64,000 bases of DNA. Origin: Charina bottae (Eukaryota; Chordata; Lepidosauria; Squamata; Charinaidae). Below the pieces are notes generated by a model. The model did no database searches. It was not told the origin of the DNA and saw only the letters and a program-made list of their open reading frames with translations. Below are positions 58,121 through 64,000 of the stretch, piece after piece. A program made the position numbers and the translations under genes. Numbering within the stretch: the first letter of the stretch is position 1; each line of letters opens with the position of its first letter. The stretch spans positions 25,584,274 to 25,648,273 of the forward strand of contig JALMGJ010000013.1 in the NCBI GenBank assembly GCA_023362775.1, given 5' to 3'.

Positions 58121-61100
58121 AGGTTCCTGGTGGGGTTTTTAAGGCCGAGCTGAGGGCAGAAACCAGTGTTATGCCTGCTCTAGCAGGGCTCCCCAAACTC
58201 TTCAGCGCATCGACCCCTTCGTGAAGTTTGATTGTTCATCGACCCCCAAACGTGTGAAAATAATTTAATAAATGCTACTTTAACCACAACAACAATGGAT
58301 AGTCCTATCAACCCTTGAGGAACTCTGCTCTAAAGAGAAATTTTGAGGAAACCGCTTGATCTACTTCTTGAACTAACCCAGTTGCCCCTTTTCCCGGTCT
58401 CAAATAAGGTCATTCCGCCCACACACCAAAAAGCCCCAGACTTGTTTTACCCAAGCATCTGGGCAGGGGCTGTCCCAAACTGGGTCCTTGACTCGAACCA
58501 AGCTATTACAAATTCTCCATTGCCCCAGGATATCCCCCAGTTGAAGAACCACTGACCTAGAGTGTTGTGCGGTGTAGCCCTGTTGTCTCTGCACAGTAAA
58601 ATGTCTGCTTTTTTTACCCCTTCTTTTTTTTTAATATCTCCCCTCCCCTGAGAACATGGCCATAGAATAATAATATGTTTCTTCTCCCCTGTTTCTCCAT
58701 GCTATATCCTGGTGAGGCAGCTGGGATGAAAACACCACACTGTCGGGAGCTGCTCCTTCTGTAGGGGATTGCAGAAGTCATTGATGTGCCTGCAGTTTGA
58801 CATAGCTTCAGTTACTGTTAGATGTGAGGTGGAGAGGAGTAAAGTCTGTTTCCCAGAAGGCTGTGAGCAACCTAATACTTAGGTAGGGTTCTGTACCAAA
58901 ATCCAGTCTAGTGCAGGGATTAAGAGTTGGGATTGTTAATAGTGACTGGCAAGCTAGTGAAGGGGAAAAACTCCCCAGGACCCAGTTGATCGGCCCACGT
59001 GATCTGCTTGAGCCAAGTTTATTGATCTGCGCAGGGAACAAAATACAAGTTTCTGGTGGGTGGCAAGATAAAGGCTCTATAATGGACTTGTTTAGAGGAA
59101 AAAGGACAGTATGACCCCTCAGCGACGTAGCCCGTCCAAATCAATATCTGTAGCAACCTAGCATTTTACCGTTTGATTTGTTCAGTCAGCAAGCCTTGGA
59201 TAACTGTCAGGGGTCTACAAGGCATCAACTTCCTCTTCTCCGGTATATAGGCCCTGAGTTCGCAGTTTCAGCTCCTTAGCAAGCTGTTTGTATTTTATTC
59301 TCAAGCATTAGGCAAAGCATTGAAGCCTTTCTGAAGCCATTTTTGTTAGACCAAACTTGTTATTTTCTCCTTCACTAGAGTTTTTATTGTCCTTGAAAAG
59401 AATGCCAGTTTCTCTGAGAATCATTGACCCAACTTGTATCTTGTTAAACACATGTTAGTACCACTAAATATTTATTTATTTGTTTATTTAATTTATATTA
59501 CTGCCCATTTTCCCCCGAAGGGGGAACTCTGGGCGGTTTACAATAAATAGCTAAGATGATAAGCTTGTGCTTGCCAACCTGTGCCCAAGAAAGTTTATTT
59601 CAGAACATTTTGAGAAGTGAAATATAAATGTTCCGAGAAAGGCATAGTTGTCCACATTTGGGGTCTTTTACTGACCTAGAAAAGATGCTGAAGGATGATG
59701 GATAAAGTGCCCAATCAACAACTGATTGAATAAATCAGTTTATTTTTATTTGATTAAATAAATATATATTTTTACATTTTAAATGGTTATTTAATTTGTA
59801 TTTTATTCTATTTATAATTGTACATTGTTGACTGTATTTTGTTGTAAACCGCCCAGAGTCCCCCTTGGGGGAGTTGGGTGGTGATACATTTGATTAAATA
59901 AATAAATAAACCGTCTGAAAATGTGTGGGCAAGACTTCCATGAACCAAAAGAAGGTGTAAACCATGGGTCTTAGTAGTGTGATGGTAGTGGATTTTTTTT
60001 ACTACCAAGATAGTAGAAATATAATTGTAGAAGAATCCAAGCAGGCAGCAGGGCTAAGTACTGTAGAACAGCTAATCTGCTCTGATTTAAGGTGCTATTC
60101 TTTACTTGAAGCCCAGTATAAGAAAATGGGCAAACTTGAGTGGTTGGTAAAACAGGATTGAAAGGTGTCATAAAAAGGATTAGGTTTCCAGTGCTAAATG
60201 AAGCTTAAGGAATGGCAAGATATGAATGATGAAATAAGAGGACAACAATCTAGCCTGTTACATACACTGTCCTGCCTTGATGAATTTTCATTTGCCTAAA
60301 ATTAAAAATCTGAGCTCTACTGATATTAGGAGCTTGCAGGTCAGAAGATTAAACAGAACAAGTTGGACACACACAAGACATGCATAGATTCAGTTTATCT
60401 TCACAGAATAACATTTTTCAAAGTATTCAAAGAAGTGTTTACAAGCAAGTGAGGGACTGTTACGATAATAGAACACAAAATTAACACCGGAGATGCAAAA
60501 CTGATAAAGCAGAAGCCTTACTGCACTCCAGAAAGAGCTGGAGAATGAAATGCACGCATGCTACAATGTGGTGGTATTGAGCCTTCATACAATGAGTGGT
60601 CTAATGGAGAAGTCAAATTTTGAATAGATGTTAGATGTCTTAACCAAGTAACTGAGGTTAATAGTTGCCCTATGCCAAGAGTAGATCAGTTAAGTGGGGC
60701 AAAATATTTACCCACTAAAAACTTAAATAAGGGTTATTTCTTCATGCACCTGAGTAATGTCTCTAATTCAGGAGAACTTACATGATTTTTTCCCTTGAAA
60801 ACATGACATGAGTGGAAGAGCGTTAGTTTGCTCCTGCAATTTTTTTTTTTGGCTATATATCTCTTTCCTCCCACAGGCAGTGGCACCAACTGTTGCCAAG
60901 TGGGAGATGGGCAAAGAGAATGGAGGGCATATGACAAAGCTGGGGACTCAAGGCTGATTCCTTATATCATTATATAATGCAAGTCTGGGACTTGAGAGGT
61001 GGCACACTCCTGCAGCAAGACATTGAAGTATATTTTTCCACAGGCTGTGAGTAAAAGCCTGGTGTGTCAGTAACTGTTGATTAGTTTCTACTCTATTGAG

Positions 61101-64000
61101 AGTCACCACTGCCAGCATTGACGGTGTCTGTTAGATGGAACAAGGTAGAGAAATTGTGATAGATTTTGAAGATGTTTGCTTTCCAGCATTCTTCCTTTGA
61201 AGCAATAAGGATGCAACCCAGCTGTTTTTGTTGTAGGTTTGCTGGGAATAATTTTGTGTGTAGAGGGAGGGGGAGCATCACATATCTGTTATATTCTTAG
61301 GCAGATTAGGGGGTCACATACTTGGTAGTAACTGGTTGGGATTTGTGAAGTACAATACTTAAAACTGATTCACAAATCTCTACCTCTCAGGTGGTCTGAA
61401 AAACTAGTGGAAACACTGTAAAGGTGGCCATTGAAATTATCTGCATAGTAGCAAAATGCAAATCCCATGATAAGAATTGTGGCTGCTAAATTGGCTGAGG
61501 TTTGTGATCCAGTCAGACTTTTCGATTTCTTCTGTCCATTTCAAAAATGAAAAGGTCCTAAGAGATCACTCCATAGTATGTATGAAGTTGATTTTTAGCA
61601 GATGCCAACTATGTAAATTGGAATGTATTGATTTTAAAGGACTTAAAAATACAAGCCTGATTAAATGCTTTTGAGCTGTGAGGGCAGCTGATGCATTGTG
61701 TGGATTAAAATATTTGTCTGTTACGCTCATTTATCTTGTTTACATGCTACTAACTGGCCAGTGGTAAGGTAGCGCACAAATCCCTTTCATGTTAAGCATG
61801 TCCTTGGCTTTGGAAAAGATAGGAAAATGGCATGTTTTCTCCTTTGTTAAGGATTTGGCAGCCAGTATTTCAGATTACTTCTTTAAGAAATTATCCTTAG
61901 TTACATTTTTCAGAACTGACTGAAGAAATTTAACTCTTAAATGTGGATTTAAAACATCTCAAAATACATGCACTGGGATATAATTTCTGTATTCCCTGGC
62001 TCTTTAGTTTGGCCCCTTCTCATGTTTCAAGAGAACATTGACTAAAAATACTTGCTTTTCATATCCTAGGTTTTATTTTGTTGAAACTAAGGCATCTGGC
62101 AAGGTCTGACTGCCATCTGTAAGTGATTCTCAAAATGAATTGTAGGTTTCCAGTGATGAAGCAGGAAAATTGCTTTCTGGAGGGGAATAAGAAGATTCTG
62201 CCATTTGGATTTTATTATATTTATTATATTTATAAATTGTCAATGTGTATTTTAATCTATTATAATTGTATTTTAATGAATTCTGTTGTAAACCGCCTAG
62301 AGTCCCCCTCGGGGGAGATGGGCAGTGATAAATCTGATAAATAAAAATATGTTGGAATGGTAGGAAGAAATTAAGCTTTTTACAAACTGGTGGTATTAGA
62401 GTGGAGCTGGCATAGCCAGGTGCCACATTTTGCAGTAGATGTGAAGTGTGGTTTCTGGAAAACTTGAGTCAGTTATTATTCTTGAGCTTTATACTGAGAT
62501 CTGGTTTAATATGTTTAACCATAGTGGGCAAAGCTAAAGTATTAGCCCTTTTAAGATGTATGTGTTTCTATATCTGTTTTAAAAGTCTCAGTAGCTGACG
62601 GTATTTGAACTGAAATACTAGGGGATGTAAAATCCAATAAAGTACATGTTACATGATTTGATTATGCTAAAAATCTAGAGCTCTGTTTTTGTATATTATT
62701 TTTGTTGGAATCTGTTTAATACTGACAGTTCAGTAGCACACAATTCTCTCACTGTTCATTTTTAAGGGGGAAAAAAGGAAGAATTGATGTTCCCAAAGGT
62801 CTGTGCATTAGGTACATAGATATTTTCTAAGTATTAACTGAAAGTGAAATGCAAATCTGAATTGATCCGTTTAATATCTTATGAAAGCATATACCTTAGA
62901 TAACAATCTTATTTTTTTGTTCATACATTATATTAATATCTGGATTGAAATAAAGCTCTGCTGCAAATTGTAGGACTGAATTTGCTCCATAAGTGCAGTT
63001 GCCTTTCCTTGGATTCATGTTCTCTGTCATGAAATACGCAACCTGTATTTGGGGCCTTTACGGCCCTGCCATCATTTAATTGCATGCAGAGTTGTTGTTT
63101 GTAGGATGTGCCTAATAGTAGCTTCTTTTTTGAAAAAGTAAACATTGAGATGTTAATACACACACCTGCGTATTTTCTTTCTTTTGTTTGCCAACCCAAG
63201 CCAAAACTGTTTGACATTCAGTATGGAGAAAGAATGTTTTTTTTAGAGACTTCTTTTGCAACTGGAGGATTCTGCCTGCTCTCTGCTGATGCATTGTGTT
63301 CTTTTCCTCCCTAGAGGTGGCTCCTCCAGGATTGAAGAAGCATGCGATATCTACGCCAGAGCGGCTAATATGTTCAAAATGGCCAAGAACTGGAGTGGTA
63401 TGTAGCCTGCCTGATCCTTTGGCTGGAATTAGACGATGTCCCACTCAAGGGCACAGCTGGCTTGCTAAGGCACACATCGCTTTGCCTGCTGGCAGAACAC
63501 ACACACCGCAATAAAGAGGCATATCCCACAGCCCGAGAAGCTGGAAGTACCTGAACAACCACATGGAACCAGGAAGGGCTGGGCGAGTGCTACAATTGCA
63601 AATAATCACAGCCCAGATTAACCTCGTTGGCTATGGAACCGCCACTGCCCAAAGCTGCAGCGAAGGAAGTGCTGCAGTTTTAAGATAAGAGCTCTACAAT
63701 CGGGGGTGGGTGAACTCCATGGTTTGGTAGCGGCGGTAACAAGGGTGCTAAGAATGTATGCCCCCAGCACTTTTCTTCCGTTACCCCTTTGTTTCCAGCA
63801 GAGGAGGATAAACTGTTGGGGTCTTTCTACAATCCCCCGTTTTGAACTTCAAGTTACATATTAAAAAGTTCCAAGCCTTTCACTCCCCCCACGACTCTTT
63901 CTTTCTCTTATAGCTGCTGGGAATGCGTTCTGCCAGGCTGCTCAGCTCCATCTCCAGCTTCAGAACAAGCACGACGCAGCCATGAGCTTTGTGGATGCTG
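57778..64000 (+). CDS. NAPA: NAPA, alpha-SNAP (5' part; gene continues past the window)
   Basis: Exons 57778-57881, 63315-63397 and 63914 to the window end join in frame. The product runs [62 protein letters not shown] and SFVDA, the N-terminal TPR-like helices of alpha-SNAP. Alpha-SNAP binds SNARE complexes and recruits NSF to disassemble them in the cytosol. FFSGLFG forms the membrane-facing hydrophobic loop. The sequence is closer to NAPA than to NAPB as I recall them (FFSGLFG rather than FLRGLFG). About 92 of roughly 295 residues are present. Confidence 0.95.
58187..58330 (+). mobile_element. hAT-like MITE remnant
   Basis: Starts CAGGGCTCCCCAAACTC and ends TTGAGGAACTCTG, imperfect inverted ends. 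I could not align a target duplication. Confidence 0.4.
59460..59545 (-). mobile_element. LINE 3' tail, minus strand
   Basis: Reverse of the same family end: ATTTATTTATTTG, then ACTGCCCATTTTCCCCC and GGGGGAACTCTGGGCGGTT. Confidence 0.7.
59720..59912 (+). mobile_element. LINE 3' tail
   Basis: AT-rich 3' UTR, then AACCGCCCAGAGTCCCCCTT with GGGGGAGTTGGGTGGT, ending in AAATAAATAAATAAA. Confidence 0.75.
62200..62345 (+). mobile_element. LINE 3' tail
   Basis: Same hairpin (AACCGCCTAGAGTCCCCCTC, GGGGGAGATGGGCAGT) followed by GATAAATAAA, within NAPA intron 1. Confidence 0.75.
63315..63397 (+). CDS. NAPA: NAPA exon 2
   Basis: Acceptor TCCCTAG, donor GTATGT, phase 1 out. The junction reads LFG-GGSSR. 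That is one Gly more than LFG-GSS of the mammalian protein as I recall it, from an extra GGT/GGC codon at the exon start. Codes [19 protein letters not shown]. Confidence 0.95.
63914..64000 (+). CDS. NAPA: NAPA exon 3 (cut by the window edge)
   Basis: Acceptor CTTATAG. Codes [17 protein letters not shown], then [12 protein letters not shown] to the window end. It continues directly from AKNWS of exon 2. Confidence 0.95.

Larger units (their letters stand above)
57882..63314 (+). other. NAPA: NAPA intron 1
   Basis: A 5.4-kb intron. It holds a hAT-like remnant near 58187-58330 and LINE 3' tails (59460-59545 minus; 59720-59912 and 62200-62345 plus). The rest is ordinary AT-rich sequence in which I see no exon. 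Confidence 0.8.

Noticed and set aside
1..64000. CRISPR arrays, operons, bacterial promoters or prophage
   Set aside because: The sequence is vertebrate. The regular repeats present are microsatellites and transposon ends, with no spaced direct-repeat array.

Overview
This is vertebrate nuclear DNA: split genes with GT-AG introns, CpG-rich promoters, and many interspersed repeats. The repeats point to a squamate reptile (lizard or snake). They include tRNA-headed SINEs whose tails resemble BovB LINE ends (Sauria-SINE type), a CR1/L2-superfamily LINE with a fixed 3' hairpin and AT-rich tail, hAT and TA-flanked MITEs, and Penelope-like foldbacks. I cannot name the species.

Layout. Positions 1-15,300 hold repeats, two minus-strand exon-like segments (7899-8133 and 2986-3117) and a nearly full-length but broken LINE (10293-14704). 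A CpG-rich segment at 15,360-16,250 is the likely promoter of ZNF541. ZNF541 runs on the + strand from 18,585. I could join fifteen coding exons (18622-42636) in one uninterrupted frame of 3990 nt, about 1329 residues. The product has three N-terminal C2H2 fingers, a degenerate fourth finger, an ELM2 domain, a SANT domain and a C-terminal C2H2 finger. One intron (23511-25488) appears to be GC-AG.

On the - strand, between ZNF541 and NAPA, lies a gene from the ZBED class of domesticated hAT transposases. It has two coding exons (52132-51892 and 50097-48047) that join in frame to about 763 residues. It keeps a BED finger and a hAT dimerisation region, but the position of the usual first catalytic Asp is Glu. 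NAPA (alpha-SNAP) starts at 57778 on the + strand under a CpG island with three CACGTG E-boxes. Its exons 1, 2 and the start of exon 3 are inside the window, and the gene runs off the right edge.

ZNF541 and NAPA are also neighbours on one strand in mammals, with BICRA diverging from ZNF541. The minus-strand exon-like pieces on the left may therefore be 5' exons of a BICRA orthologue, but that rests on synteny alone. The genes do not form a pathway: ZNF541 is a meiotic chromatin factor, NAPA a membrane-fusion cofactor, and the ZBED gene has no known function here. The most notable non-genic signals are a 121-bp-arm palindrome carrying hammerhead-ribozyme-like motifs, a four-copy hAT MITE family with 8-bp target duplications, microsatellites growing from LINE tails, and a 97%-identical inverted pair of an unrecognised 105-bp repeat.
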